Assembly: GCA_946122785.1 (NCBI GenBank) | Contig: CAMGYJ010000009.1 | Span: forward strand, 29,671,633-29,735,632 | From: Linum tenue | Lineage: Eukaryota > Streptophyta > Magnoliopsida > Malpighiales > Linaceae | Length of the DNA stretch: 64,000 nucleotides | Direction: 5' to 3' | Shown: in pieces, positions 12,582 to 25,147 of the stretch | Numbering within the stretch: the first letter of the stretch is position 1 | How the letters are laid out: each line of letters opens with the position of its first letter | Notes under the pieces: model-generated | The model's input: only the letters and a program-made list of their open reading frames with translations | Databases searched by the model: none | What the model was told of the DNA's origin: nothing | Made by a program: the position numbers and the translations under genes

Positions 12582-14023
12582 CTGCTGATGAATATACTTA
12601 GCTTGTTTGTAGATGGCAGCAGAGAAACGCTCAAACTTAGAGTGTCTCAAGATGGATGCATGAAGACCCATTTAGCTCACTAGTAGATGCCCTTGTTTGT
12701 TGGACTGAGGTTACTCATTCGAAACCCAACGAAAGCATTTTAATTTAAGGGCTGCTGAAACTCAATGGATTGGAAGCGGGCCGGATGTGAAACGGATTGG
12801 GCTTTGGAGGCGGTTTCTTGTGGCAGGCCTCCTTGTAGGCGTAGCGGGTCTCGACTTTGACTTGTTGTATTTACGTGAAAAGGTTAGATCTTGAAACCAA
12901 TAAATATAGGGCGATCTTCATTCTTGCACAAGTAAATGTTGTAGCCAACTGATTGGCGTTTTTGAATGCCAATCTTTGAACATGGGTTCGAAGCTTGGCG
13001 GAGGCATCTTTTCTTCATTTTTGAAAATGAAGTCTCTTTAACTTATTGGACCGTGCAATGGCCTCCTCGATGGGCTACGTTTCCCAGACGGGCCGTGATT
13101 GATGGTGGGCCCATGTTGTGATGCGTGTTAATTCTGTGGGACTGGACGCTTTCTTATAAGTTACGTTCGCTTCGTCTATCTCGGAGCTGGGACTGATCGC
13201 CTTTCTTCATTTTTGAAAATGAAGTCTCTTCAACTTAATGGACCGTGCAATGGCCTCCCCTGTGGTCTTCGTTTCCCAGACGGGCCGTGATTGATGGTGG
13301 GCCCATGTTTTCATGCGTGTTGTTTCTGTGGGTGTGGAAAGGGAAGCGAGCCTGCAAGATTCACGTTATGCGGGCCGAGCGTGTTGGAGTTGTACAAGTT
13401 TGGTGGCGAGGAAGCAAGGTTGGGCCGGTCTGCTGTGCAGTTGGAGGCAGTCCGGGTCTTTGTAAGCCTTTGGAGGCGGGCTGCGCAGGATGTAGCTTCG
13501 ATGCGGTCTTGGGCTCTGTGCGGTGTGACCCGCTTTATATTGGCGAGAATTTGGATAGTGTGATGCGGATTAGTAGATGATAAATACAAGACGTTGCATT
13601 TGGTATCACATGAAATTCCTTTGTCCTCTTAGCTAGCACACTTTCATGTTGGAGTGCAGAACGTCTGTTCGAAACCTGTTGGACGCATTTCTCCATTATT
13701 ATTTTGCGGATGGATTTAGGCTATGATAGCAAGTCGGGCTAGAAGAGTGAGAGCTTTATAGATGGGGCTTGCGTTCTTGGCGGGCCGAACTTTGAAGATG
13801 ATCCTCTTAGCTAGCACACTTTCATTTTGGAGTGCAGAATGCCTGTTCGAAACCTGTTGGACGCATTTCTCCATTATTATTTTGCGGATGGATTTAGGCT
13901 ATGATAGCAAGTCGGGCTAGAAGAGTGAGAGCTTTATAGATGGGGCTTGCGTTCTTGGCGGGCCGAACTTTGAAGATGATCCAAGTAAAGGCTAGTCGGA
14001 CCCTCTTTGTCAATCTTGATCCG
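12582..14023. repeat. E1 internal segment A, duplicated at 19998-22441
   Basis: From ctgctgatg (12582) to the E2 LTR boundary (14023) this segment matches 19998-22441, which likewise ends at an E2-family LTR. It contains a 192-bp spaced repeat starting at 13011 and 13203 and a 178-bp duplication. No coding frame is convincing. The duplication suggests that E1 sequence and the inserted E2 were copied together. Confidence 0.75.
13624..13979. repeat. 178-bp tandem duplication
   Basis: Two nearly identical copies, with the word agctagcacactttcat at 13631 and 13809. In segment A' (about 22226-22400) this unit occurs once, so the duplication arose after A and A' separated, or was lost there. Confidence 0.8.
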
Positions 14024-15488
14024 TGACACGCTAAAACACAACACCAAATTGCGACCAAGTGTAATCGCAGTCCGGAAATGCAGAATACTGGCAAGCTCTA
14101 TTTATTAACCCTGGATCTTGATCTACTTCCTACTCCGTGATTATCTATTATCTAACAGACTAAGTTGAGTGATTGTGATTTTAAGCAAAAGCAGTAAGAA
14201 AGCAGGAAATGGTTCGAATTTCTTAAGCAAGGGAAGAGTCACTCGGGAATGAGTCCCCCTAGCTCCTTAGTTAGGTCAAAGTTGTAATTACCTTTGGTTG
14301 ATTTACTGTTGATTAAACTGCGGAAGATCAGACAGTAGCTTGAAATCTCTTAAGCTGACCAAGCCCTCTCAGATAGACTACCCGGCAGACGACTAGTCTT
14401 CACTGGGATAGAATGTTGAGGCAATTAACACAGAACTCCACTACTGGAATGGATTCCAGTACAAAGCAATGAATCGGTCAACTCTCGTATAACTAATTCA
14501 CTACTACCAATTAAGGAAACTCTTTTAACCTAATCATATTTTATCTATCGCAGGTGGCAGCAGAAATCAAGAAAAGTTAATCATGCTTTAATTGACACAA
14601 TAAAACATGCCTCAATCGATTATAACCAAGCAGTATATCAATCCAAACGTCATTACAATCAAGATCCCTAACAGATGGTACTAGGGTTCTTCATACCCAA
14701 ATGAGAGAAAGTTCGACTCCATAGAGAGAGAGAGAGAGAGAGAGGAAAACATAATACAAAGCAATCATAATCATAACAATGGGAAGAATCTGCTCTGGGA
14801 TGTCAATCTTCACTCCTGGGATGCAATCTGGGCTTCAATGGTGAGAAATCCACTCCAAATAGCTCCTAGGGTTTGTTCTTCGCACTTTCTCTCTCTAGAA
14901 CTCTGTTTTTTTCTCCAAAAAGTCGCCCCCCATTCCTTTGGCTCGAATCTGCCTCTAAAAACCCGATTTTGGGTGAAATACGGGCAGAAATACGGTCGTA
15001 ATTCTTCCCTGCCCATATTTTGCTCAAAACGCGCGTTTCGGTTAAGTCTTAGCGCATCCAAGGCTCCTATCGGCACTAAAAATACGGGCATGGGAGTGAA
15101 AATACGGTCGTATTTCTCCTCGTATTTCTTTCTCCACTCCTGTTTAATGCTTCGTTTCTCCCTCAACCGGACTCCGAATGAGTCGTCGTTTGATCCCAGA
15201 TGCTCGTAGTCTCGTCCTCTTTCTTTTTATGACAAGATTTCATGATTATTTGTCTATAATATGAGATAGAAATTCATTATTCCTCAGGTAATGCTCGAGT
15301 TTCTTCTCTCGAATGACCAAACAATCTCCAAAAGACCCGAAACTTTCGCCTATGCATCCCTTTATTTGCTAGGACCTAAAATATGACAAAATAACACAAC
15401 CTAGCGTATAATAGGCCAAGTCACCACAAATTTGAGCCACAACGGTTAAGAAACAAGGGTGCAAACATGTGCAAATACGACGCTATCA
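14024..15488 (-). repeat. E2 LTR (1465 bp)
   Basis: Begins tgacacgctaaaac and ends gacgctatca. It is homologous over its length to 22442-23889 and in part to the E3 LTRs and the solo LTR at 54105. It carries the palindromic word AAATACG-GT-CGTATTT at 15099-15114 and a related copy near 14988, where E3 has GC-rich palindromes. It includes an (AG)11 run at 14723-14744. Confidence 0.85.
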
Positions 15489-16194
15489 AATTCCCCACAC
15501 TTAACCTTTTGCTTGTCCCCAAGCAAACCAAGTCATATACAAGGAAAACATTTTAACCATGCAACCCTTGTGGTCGTATAATATATGCACGAAACACATG
15601 AATCATACTGGCCTTTATATATCAACACATGAACAACTTCAACAACAACCTGGACAACCACCACAGAGGACATTCGAGTGCAGCAAAATCGGGTAAATGA
15701 AGAGTCTCCCTTATGTTCACCAACCAACCTAGACTTGACTCAACCACTTATTCAAGACAGTCACCTCATGCATAAAACTCAAGACATCAGAATCAAGACC
15801 GAGCAATCTAGGTCCTCACCGAGGTAAAGAGCGTAGAGAGTATAAGGAAATGAATCGCTCACTCTCGACAAGTGTGGTCAGGAAAATTTGATGCAAAAAA
15901 TACGCATGCTTATTCTCTCAATCGCTAATGTCTCTTCACCATGACGGCAGCCTCTAAATGTTAGAGCTCACATATTGGGTAAAAGGCCTTTTAGGTAGTG
16001 GAAGTATTCATAACACAAGGTTCCACAGTTCCAAAACCAACAAAGTCACAATCATTCAAACCAGTTACTTTCTTTCTGCCATTCTGCATTAATCACGTTC
16101 TTTATAGCACCAGAGTGAAGGAGGTCACAACATGTTAGTATTTCTAAACTAGACTGCTAAGAAACACTATTTAATGACCATGATTCGGATTTTT

Positions 16195-16255
16195 GGTGGT
16201 TCTCTTTTGCTTTCCTTTTTTTTCTTTATTTTTTTCATTTCTTGAGAGAACCACC
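16195..16255 (-). other. Hairpin in E2 3' region, conserved in E3
   Basis: GGTGGTTCTCT (16195-16205) and AGAGAACCACC (16245-16255) form a perfect 11-bp stem around a 39-base pyrimidine-rich loop (A-rich in the sense RNA of the element). The counterpart in E3 (45471-45543) has a changed base pair in the stem that preserves pairing, which argues for a functional RNA structure. Confidence 0.7.
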
Positions 16256-17088
16256 ACCTCTGCACATTTTTCAAACACATGCTCAACTTTTAAGAACTAC
16301 CTCCAACCCTCACATTATTTATAGCAGAAACAGCAGAGAACATGCAAAACCCACTCTGTGGAACCTCTAAGAGATGCAAAAGGGTGATTTTTCATTGTAG
16401 ACCGAAAGAAAGAAAGTGACACATCTCAAAGGGGCTGACTAGTGGGTATGACACAACAGGACAGTCAATTTGGTCGTGGGCTATTCCTATGCCTCCATCA
16501 TCTTAGCTAATGGCAACGTGAATGCTACACATCGTGGAAGAGGGATCTATCGCAAAAGAAAGAAACGAGCAGGCTCAAATCTCACATGGCTACCTATATG
16601 CTCTATCTCTCATTCTGATTCCCTGAACTAGATGCATAAACGACTATAGGAAATAAGTGATCAATCCAAGTCGCAGTTGGTAAGCACACAGTTGAAAAAC
16701 TGAACTCCTACACAATTCTACTGCATGTCTCAGTAATCATTATAGGTTGTCTTAGTTACAATCTAGTTGTCATGCATCATTTTGAAAACCATTCGATTCA
16801 CCAATTAAACCCACAGTGCCAATATGATCAAGCAAACAGCAGTACTTGGAGCCCTCAAATCTCGAGATTTGGACAGCGGACTAGGCTCCAAGCACACATA
16901 TATACATTCCCATAAATACAAAGCACCCTCACACTTAAGTAGTTAAGTTTGACATTTCCCTCAATGGAGCAGAGGGAAGGGGAGCGATGTTACCAGGAAA
17001 TGATGAGCGGAAATGGTGATTGGAAGGCAGACCAGTCAAGGCAGGAGACATGAAGGGGACCAGTCCAACTGGCACAGAGCTAGAGTCA

Positions 17089-17093
<5 letters not shown>

Positions 17094-17145
<52 letters not shown>

Positions 17146-17149
17146 ACAC
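17094..17149. repeat. (AC)n microsatellite
   Basis: A near-perfect AC repeat of about 23 units followed by an interrupted tail. Poly-Val/Cys frames on the minus strand derive from it. Confidence 0.95.
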
Positions 17150-17495
17150 TGGGTGATAGAAACCATAGTTCCAAGTGGACAAAGCGAAAACAAACGAAAG
17201 GAAAACAAACCTTGGTGGGGTTGCCTCCCCACAAGCGCTTCTTTACCGTCTTTTAGCTGGACGCCAATAGGGTGGATGCTCAGAGCGGTGTGGGAACATG
17301 TGCCTCTAAGAGCGGATCCACATCGCTCTTGAGGTACAACTTCATATGGTGGCCATGCACCCGACTGGTGTGACCACCAGCACTCGTCAACTCGACCTGG
17401 CCATCCGGCAGGATGCAAGCCAGTGAATACTCGGATGGCCAAGGCGGTCGTGGCTCAGGAGCCGGGACCAGCTCATAGTGGTCTCCATCTTTCTT

Positions 17496-18365
17496 TCAAG
17501 CAGGCTTAGCTACTTGCAGTTTCAGCCGCCACTCCTCCTTAATAAGCTCTGTTGGTAACTGAGAAAGCAGGGGCGGTGGAGGAGGAGGGGGTGCAAAGTC
17601 CTGCAAAACGGGAGACACAGAAGGATACACGACATCCTCGTGTACCTGGTGAGATAAAGCATGCACAGGCGAGATAACATTCATATTATTAGCAATGGAA
17701 AATGTTATCTGCTCCTCGCCATCTCTCAAAGTCAGAGTCCCATCATGCACATTTATGAGAGCCTTGGCGGTGGCTAGGAAAGGCCTACCTAGAATAAGGG
17801 GCACTTTTGTGTCTTCATTGATGTCCAAGTCAACAAAATCCACAGGATAAAAGAATCTGCCAACCTTAACCAGGAGGTCTTCCACTATGCCCCTAGGATG
17901 AACTACAGATTGGTCAGCTAATTGGATACCCATCCTAGTTGCACTGGGTTCACCTAGGCCTAGTTTCTTGAACAATTTATATGTTATAACATTGATACTA
18001 GCGCCTAAATCCGCCAAGGACCTCTCTACAGGCAAATTACCAATAGAGCACGGGATAGTATAATTAACTGGGTCCTTCCGCTTCTACGGGAGCTTGTTCT
18101 GCAAGATGGCCGAACACTCTTCGCTGAGCTCCACAGTGGCTAGCTCGCTCAACTTCTTCTTTTTCAAGAAAAGATCCTTCAGGAAATTCGCATACTTAGG
18201 CATTTGAGATAGTGCCTCCGGGAAGGGCACTTGAACATTCAGCTTCCTAAGCATGGTCATGAAGTTCCCGAACTCTGCCTCTAGCCGGTCTTTGTGCAAC
18301 CGAGTAGGGAAGGGAAGTTGAGGGACATACTCCTTCACTACTGGTTGTGGCTTAGGAGCAGGCAC
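17496..18365 (-). pseudogene. E2 protease and gag C-terminal remnant
   Basis: Minus-strand frames at 18084-18365 and 17496-18035 are separated by a disruption. The first matches the linker preceding the protease (LHKDRLEAEFGNFMTMLRKL). The second holds the retropepsin-like domain with the active-site motif ADLGASINVI and the downstream LILGRPFLATAKALI, typical of Athila-lineage proteins. The equivalent E3 region lies in one frame. The broken frame shows this copy is inactive. Confidence 0.75.
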
Positions 18366-19997
18366 CTAAACCTTGTTCTCCATTTCTTTTTCAATAGCTG
18401 GAAATGCCGAAGTATGTCTCTCTCCTGCATGTCTGGCCAGGACATGTGGGTCTGTAGTCACTTTGCCGCTTCTTGTAGTGATAGCATTACAATGTGCATT
18501 CGGGTCCTACAAAACAGCCTCTGTGTTCCTCTGCTTGAGCCACACTCCCCAGCTGGGTTCGGATATCCTGCAAAACAGCCTCTGTGTTCCTCTGGCCATC
18601 TTCAAGAGCCAGGAATTTACTCGAGGCCTTTTCCATGAACTGCTCGATAGTGTTGAATTTATGAGCACTGGAACTGGCAAGAGAACCCACCAAGTCACGC
18701 AGTTCGGCTATCGGATCATTATGCACTGGGGTTGCAGGAGCTGCACCTGGCTGCTGGAAAGGTCGTGGTTGCGGTTGAGCAGACTGCCCTTGCATGGGCT
18801 GGTAGAGAGACTGTTGTTGCTGGAATTGCCCCTGCCAGGGCTGATATGGAGATCTCTGGAAGCATGGAGGTCTCTGGGAGACTGGTGGATTAGGATTATT
18901 TCCACTCTAGGAGAAGTTGGGATGTTGGCGCCACCCCTCGTTATACGTGTTGCTATAGGGGCCATTGCGCCTAAGCATTGTTGATGAAGTTAACCTACTC
19001 TTGGGGTGTAGTCGACTCCCTTAACGCCTGACAGTCTTCCACAATATGATGGGTGCTCTCGCACCACTAGCAATGCACCGCCTGCTGCTGTCCTGTCCCT
19101 GGGACCATTCCAGAATGATCAATGGCTGAGACCAGGGTAGATACCACCTGCACTAACTCAGACGACTGGGTGGCTACAGCATGCACACCCCGACCTGTTA
19201 CTCGTCTGCATCTCCTGGCAGTTCCCCAATCATATCCCTACTTTGCCATCTCTTTAAAGAGTCGATTCAGCTGTGGTGGGGTCTTGGTTAGCATGTTCCA
19301 GCCACAAACTGAGTCAATCAGCTGCATGTCTTATGGGAAGAGGGCGTGGTAGAAGGTGCCCACCTTGAAGGCATCATTGAACCATGATTAGGACACTTCA
19401 GGAAAAGACTGGTGTATCTTTCCCAAGATTCCCGAATGGTTTCATCTTCCTCCTGAGCAAAGTGGGTGATCTGCTTCTGCAGGTCTGCCGTCTTGGACGG
19501 AGGGTGATAGCGGGTGAGGAACTTGTTTGCCAGGTTGGCGAACGTGGTGATCGATCCTGGAGGCCGAGTGTCCAACCACTCCTTAGCTTGCTCCTCCAGA
19601 GTAAATGGGAAGTATCTCAGTTGGATGGCATCGCCTGGAACCCCATTTATCTTAATCCCATTGATGAGCTCGTGGAATCATCGCAGATGCGATCTGGGAC
19701 ACTCCCCCTCCTTTCCACGGAATACCATCAAGCCGGCGTAGCATGGTGATGACAGAGGTACTCACCTCGAAGTTATTGTCTAGAACTTGAGGGTGCTGGA
19801 TGGGCGACCTCATGTCCGCGGCTCTGGAGGTCCAGTATTATCCCATGGTGTGCTCATCGGGGAAAACCACATCGTTTTTTGTGTTTAACCCATGTCTTCC
19901 TCCTGGTTGATTTGCAGTTGTGCTAGAGCCTCCTCCGCAGCCAGCCGCGTCTTTAAAGCTCGCTTGAAGGTCCTACAAGTCCGTTCAAGCTCTTGGT
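18366..19997 (-). pseudogene. E2 gag remnant
   Basis: Several out-of-frame pieces on the minus strand match the E3 gag. One is the capsid-type motif WLDTRPPGSITTFANLANKF region (frame 19318-19575), followed by ETIRESWERY. A Gln/Pro-rich stretch with PFQQPGAAPATPV (frame 18487-18795) follows. The N-terminal end is lost at the 19997 junction. Multiple stops and shifts make it a pseudogene. Confidence 0.75.
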
Positions 19998-22441
19998 CTG
20001 CTGATGTATATACTTAGCTTGTTTGTATATGGCAGCAGACCAGCGCTAAAACTTAGAGTGTGGCAAGATGGATGCATGAAGACCCATTTAGCTCACTAGT
20101 AGATTGCCTTGTTTGTTGGACTGAGGTTATTAGTTCGAAACTCAATGAAAGCGTTTTAATTTAAGGGCTGCTGAAGCTCAATGGATGGGGAGCAGGACGG
20201 ATGTGAAACGGATTGGGCTTTGGAGGTGGTTTCTTGTGGCAGGCTGCCTTGTAGGCGTAGTGGGTCTCGACTTTGACTTGTTGTATTTACGTGAAAAGGT
20301 TAGATCTTGAAACCAATAAATATAGGGCGATCTTCATTCTTGCATAAGTAAATGTTGTAGCCAACTGATTAGCGTTCTTGAATGCCAATTTGTGAACATG
20401 GGTTCGAAGCTTGGCCGAGGCATCTTTTCTTCATTTTTGAAAATGAAGTCTCTTTAACTTAATGGACAGTGCAATGGCCTCCTCGATGGGCTATGTTTCC
20501 CAGGTGAGCCGTATTTGATGGTGGGCCCATGTTGTGATGCGTGTTAATTTTGTGGGTCTGGAAAGCGAAGCGGGCCTGCAAGATGCTCGTTATGCGGGCC
20601 GAGCGTTTGGAGTTGTAGAAGTTTGGTGGCGAGGAAGCGAGGGTTCGGGCGCTCTGCTGTGCAGTTGGAGGCGGGCCGGGTCTTTTAGGCGGGCTGGTGG
20701 AAGACTATTGCGTTGGAACTTGGAAGCCTGGGTTTTGAAGGGGGTCTCTTGGCTGTAAGTGGGTTATCTTTGGAGGAGAGGCGCCAACAAATGTTGTAGA
20801 ATTGGAGGCGAGTCAGTGTGAGATGTGCGCTTTCTTATAAGTTGCATCCGCTTCTTCTATCTCGGAGCTGGGACTGATCGCCTTTCTTCATTTTTGAAAA
20901 TGAAGTCTCTTAAACTTAATGCACCGTGCAATGGCCTCCTCGATGGGCTATGTTTCCCAGGTGAGCCGTATTTGATGGTGGGCCCATGTTGTGATGCGTG
21001 TTAATTTTGTGGGTCTGGAAAGCGAAGCGGGCCTGCAGGATGCTCGTTATGCGGGCCGAGCGTTTGGAGTTGTAGAAGTTTGGTGGCGAGGAAGCGAGGG
21101 TTCGGGCGCTCTGCTGTGCAGTTGGAGGCGGGCCGGGTCTTTTAGGCGGGCTGGTGGAAGACTATTGCGTTGGAACTTGGAAGCCTGGGTTTTGAAGGGG
21201 GTCTCTTGGCTGTAAGTGGGTTATCTTTGGAGGAGAGGCGCCAACAAATGTTGTAGAATTGGAGGCGAGTCAGTGTGAGATGTGCGCTTTCTTATAAGTT
21301 GCATCCGCTTCTTCTATCTCGGAGCTGGGACTGATCGCCTTTCTTCATTTTTGAAAATGAAGTCTCTTAAACTTAATGGACCGTGCAATGGCCTCCTCGA
21401 TGGGCTATGTTTCCCAGGTGAGCCGTATTTGATGGTGGGCCCATGTTGTGATGCGTGTTAATTTTGTGGGTCTGGAAAGCGAAGCGGGCCTGCAGGATGC
21501 TCGTTATGCGGGCCGAGCGTTTGGAGTTGTAGAAGTTTGGTGGCGAGGAAGCGAGGGTTCGGGCGCTCTGCTGTGCAGTTGGAGGCGGGCCGGGTCTTTT
21601 AGGCGGGCTGGTGGAAGACTATTGCGTTGGAACTTGGAAGCCTGGGTTTTGAAGGGGGTCTCTTGGCTGTAAGTGGGTTATCTTTGGAGGAGAGGCGCCA
21701 ACAAATGTTGTAGAATTGGAGGCGAGTCAGTGTGAGATGTGCGCTTTCTTATAAGTTGCATCCGCTTCTTCTATCTCGGAGCTGGGACTGATCGCCTTTC
21801 TTCATTTTTGAAAATGAAGTCTCTTAAACTTAATGGACCGTGCAATGGCCTCCTCTATGGGCTTCGTTTCTCAGGCGGGCCTTGATTGATGGTGGGCCCA
21901 TGTTTTCATGTGTGTTGTTTCTGTGGGTGTGGAAAGCGAAGCGGGCTTGCAGAATGCATGTTAAGCGGGTCGAGCGTGTTGGAGTTGTAGAAGTTTGGTG
22001 GCGAGGAAGCGAGCCTTGGGCCGCTCTGCTGTGTAGTTGGAGGTAGTCTGGGTCTTTGTAGGCCTTTGGAGGCGGGCTGCGCAGGATGTAGCTTCGATGC
22101 GGTCTTGGGCTCTGTGCAATGCGACCCGCTTTATATTGGTGAGAATTTGGATAGTGTGATGCGGCTTAGTAGATGATAAATGCAGGACGTTGCATTTGGT
22201 ATCACATGAAATTCCTTTTTCCTCTTAGCTAGCACACTTTCCTGTTGGAGTGCAGAATGTTTTTTCGTAACCTGTTGGACGCAATTCTCCATTATTATTT
22301 TGCGGATGGATTTAGGCTATGATGGCAAGTCGGGCTATAAGAGTGAGAGCTTTAGAGCTAGGGCTTGCGTTCTTGGCGGGCCGAACTTTGAAGATGATCC
22401 AATTGAAGGCCTGTCGGACCCGCTTTGTCAATCTTGATATG
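19998..22441. repeat. E1 internal segment A', second copy
   Basis: Matches 12582-14023 from ctgctgatg onward and ends at an E2-family LTR, as segment A does. It is longer because it contains a three-unit 457-bp array. The junction with E2 gag at 19997/19998 shows no target duplication and looks like a recombination or duplication breakpoint. Confidence 0.75.
20427..21797. repeat. 457-bp tandem repeat, three units
   Basis: Anchors ttcttcatttttgaaaatg occur at 20427, 20884, 21341 and 21798, giving three full units of exactly 457 bp and the start of a diverged fourth. Units differ at only a few positions, so amplification was recent. Identical 74-codon frames repeat with the unit but have no recognised domain and are not proposed as genes. 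Confidence 0.9.
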
Positions 22442-23889
22442 TGACACGCTAAAACACAACACCAAACTGCGACCAAGTGTAATCGCAGTCCGGAAATGTA
22501 GAATAGTGGCAAGTTTTATTTATCAACCCGGGGTCTAGATCTACTGCCTACTCCATGATTATCTATTATCTAGCAGACTAAGTTGAATGAATGTGATTAT
22601 AAGCAAAAGCAGTAAGAAATCAGGAAATGGTTCGAAGTTCTTAAGTAAGGGAAGAGTCACTCGGGAATGAGTCCCGCTAGCTCCTTAGTTAGGTCAAAGT
22701 TGTAATTATCTTTGGTTGATTTACAGTTGATTAAACTGCGGAAGATCAGACAGTAGCTTGGAATCTCTTAAGGTGACCAAGCCCTCTCAGACAGACTACC
22801 CGGCAGACAACTAGTCTTCACCAGGATAGAATGCTGAGGCAATTAACACAGAACTCCACTACTGGAATTGGATTCCAGTACAAAGCAGTGAATCGGTCAA
22901 CTCTCGTATAACCAATTCACTACTACCGATTGAGGAAACTCTAACAACCTAATCAGATTTTATCTATCTCACGTTGCAACAGAAATCAAGAAAAGTTGAT
23001 CAGGCTTTAATTGACACAATAAAACATGCCTCAATTTATTATAACCAATCAGTATATCAATCCAAAAGTCATTACAATCAAGATCCTAACACATGGAACT
23101 AGGGTTCTTCATACCCAAGTGAGAGAAAGTTCTACTCCATAGAGAGATAGAGAGAGGAAAACAGAATACAAAGCAGTCATACTCATAACAATGGGAAGAA
23201 TCTGCTCTAGGATATCAATCTTCACTCCTGGGGATGCAATCTGTGCTTCAATGATGAGAAATCAACTCCAAATAGCTCCTAGGGTTTGTTCTTCACACTT
23301 TATCTCTCTAGAACTCTGTTTTTTCTCCAAAGAGTCGTCCCCCTCTCCTTTGGCTTGAATGTGCCTCTAAAAACCCGATTCCGGGCGAAATACGGGCAGA
23401 AATTCTTCTCTGTCAATATTTTGCTCAAAACGCGTGTTTCGGTTAAGTCTCAGCGCATCCAAGGCTCCTCTCGGCACTAAAAATACAGGCATGGGACAAA
23501 ATACGATCGTATTTCTCCTGCTCGTATTTCTTCCTCCGCTCCTGTTTAATGCTTCGTTTCTCCCTCAACCGGACTCCGATCAGTCGTCGTTTGATCCCAA
23601 ACGCTTGTAGTCTCGTCCTCTTTCTTTTCATGACAAGATTCCATGATTATTTGTCTACAATATGAGGTATAAATTCATTCTTCCTCAGGTAATGCTCGAT
23701 TTTCTTCTCCCGAATGACCAAACGATCTCCAAAAGACCCAAAACTTGCGCCTATGCATCCCTTTATTTGCTAGGACCTCAAATATGACAAAATAACACTA
23801 CCTAGCGTAAAATAGGCCAAGACACCACAAATTTGAGCCAAAACGGTTAAGAAACAGTGGTGCAAACATGTGCAAATACGACGCTAACA
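22442..23889 (-). repeat. E2-family solo LTR
   Basis: A 1448-bp LTR starting tgacacgct and ending gacgctaaca. E1 sequence lies on both sides: segment A' to the left and sequence matching the 457-bp unit to the right. Flanks atatg and atctg resemble a decayed 5-bp target duplication, as does atccg to the left of the LTR at 14024. It is best read as a solo LTR after LTR-LTR recombination in the second copy of a duplicated region. Confidence 0.7.
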
Positions 23890-25126
23890 ATCTGCGAGCG
23901 GTCCAGATGGTGGTGGAAGACTATTGTGTTGGAACTTGGAAGCCTCAGCTTTGAAGGGGGTCTCATCGCTGGAAGAGGGTTATCCTTGGACAAGAGGCAT
24001 CGAGAAATATTGTAGAATTGGAGGCGAGCCAGTGTGAGATGTGCGCGTTCTTTTAAGCTCCGCCCGCTTCTTCTATCCCTGAGCTAGGACTGATCGCCTT
24101 TCTTCTTGAGGTTTCAGATGCCTTTCCTTTCACAAAGCTCCTCCCTCCCTTGTTTTGAATACACTCCTGAGGATTTCGTCGCATTGCTTCTCAGCGTCTT
24201 TCATTGGGAAACGCTTCTAGCCTGGCATAACATATTGTCTCAGGAACTCCGCCCGGCTCTTCCTAGGGGTCTAGGAGAGAGAGTGTGACAGAAACAGTCT
24301 TCTTTTGCCGATGTTGCAGATCCACCATATTGTAGCGTAATGCTTTTTTAGAGGGAAATTGGGAGAGATGATAATGATATGACTACGACATGACTTCTTC
24401 TTTTTCCCGTAGGAGCTCCGACAGTGCTTGCAACTCTGGTGGCTGGAATATGATTTTCCTATTTATTCTATTTCTGGCTGGTACAGTGATGGGAACGGGA
24501 GTTATTGCTGGTTGTGTTGCGGCCGTTGACATCATGGTGGAGCGAACGGCAAAGGAAGCAGACTTTGTCGTCAGATTTGAGCTTGTGGCGCAGTGGAGTA
24601 GCGGAGGAGTAGGAGGAAGATTAGGGAGAGAATGCATTGGCGACGGTGGAATCCTAAGAGTGATTAGTTGTCATCGGCCTAGAGGAAATTGAGGATAAAA
24701 CTTTACATTCGCCCTCCTGCTTTATATTTTCTTTCTTTTTTTGCTACGACTTTCTCTTTGGATTTGGGATCATCTCTCTGGTTCTTATTTTTCCTTGGCG
24801 GTTGGGGCGAGCAGATCTTATCGCCGGAGTTGGGTTTGTGGTTGAGGAGTAGCGGAAGAGCATGAGAATGAGTTGGCGGTGATGAAGAGTGGCTCGTGAA
24901 AACTGGTAACGACGATGAACTACGCCGACGGTGATGGGTGAACGTCTGACTAGAAAGAGTTGTTGCTAGCTCCTAATTTTGTTGTCTTGTCTTACTTTGC
25001 TTTTTTCTCTCTTTTCTGCCGTGACTACTTATTTGTTCTTGTTATAGCTACCGATCATATAATTGGTGGAGGAGGAGCAGACTTCTTCCCTCCTTCAGAA
25101 ACCAACCAAGCAAGTTCCAAATAATT
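23890..25126 (-). other. E1 5' internal region, no gene
   Basis: The first about 200 bases match the 457-bp unit. The rest is moderately GC-rich with short frames (24383-24637 -, 24390-24692 +) that lack recognisable domains. In a complete element this would be the leader and gag start. No gag motif is seen. Confidence 0.5.
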
Positions 25127-25144
25127 TCCTCCTGGTGGGCGCCA
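25127..25144 (-). promoter_or_regulatory. E1 primer-binding-site-like sequence
   Basis: The minus strand reads TGGCGCCCACCAGGAGG, three bases from the 5' LTR end. The TGG start is complementary to the CCA end of a tRNA. Which tRNA was used is not clear from the sequence alone. Confidence 0.55.
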
Positions 25145-25147
25145 AAT

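Larger units (their letters stand above)
15489..17495 (-). other. E2 3' non-coding internal region
   Basis: No coding frame is seen, yet long stretches match the equivalent region of E3 (44693-47099), so sequence is retained here without an obvious protein. It contains the hairpin at 16195-16255 and an (AC)n run at 17094-17149. The (AC)n run lies roughly where E3 carries its palindrome array. Confidence 0.7.
14024..19997 (-). mobile_element. E2: truncated Athila-type gag-only LTR element
   Basis: One LTR (14024-15488) and an internal region with a polypurine tract (minus strand of 15489-15505), a non-coding 3' region, and decayed protease and gag frames on the minus strand. The gag frame is cut at 19997, where E1 segment A' begins, so the primer site and 5' LTR are missing. 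No reverse transcriptase or integrase trace is visible. The organisation matches E3 at 43350-51364, so this is a relative in a different subfamily. Confidence 0.8.

Noticed and set aside
16935..17442. Minus-strand frames with poly-Val/Cys
   Set aside because: Produced by the (AC)n microsatellite.
20534..21672. Three identical 74-codon frames 457 bases apart
   Set aside because: They only reflect the tandem repeat. There is no recognised domain and no counterpart frame in segment A.
24383..24692. Overlapping frames of 84 (-) and 100 (+) codons in E1
   Set aside because: No domain is recognised, and E1 shows no other coding region. Minus-strand coding by a lost gag cannot be excluded but is not supported.
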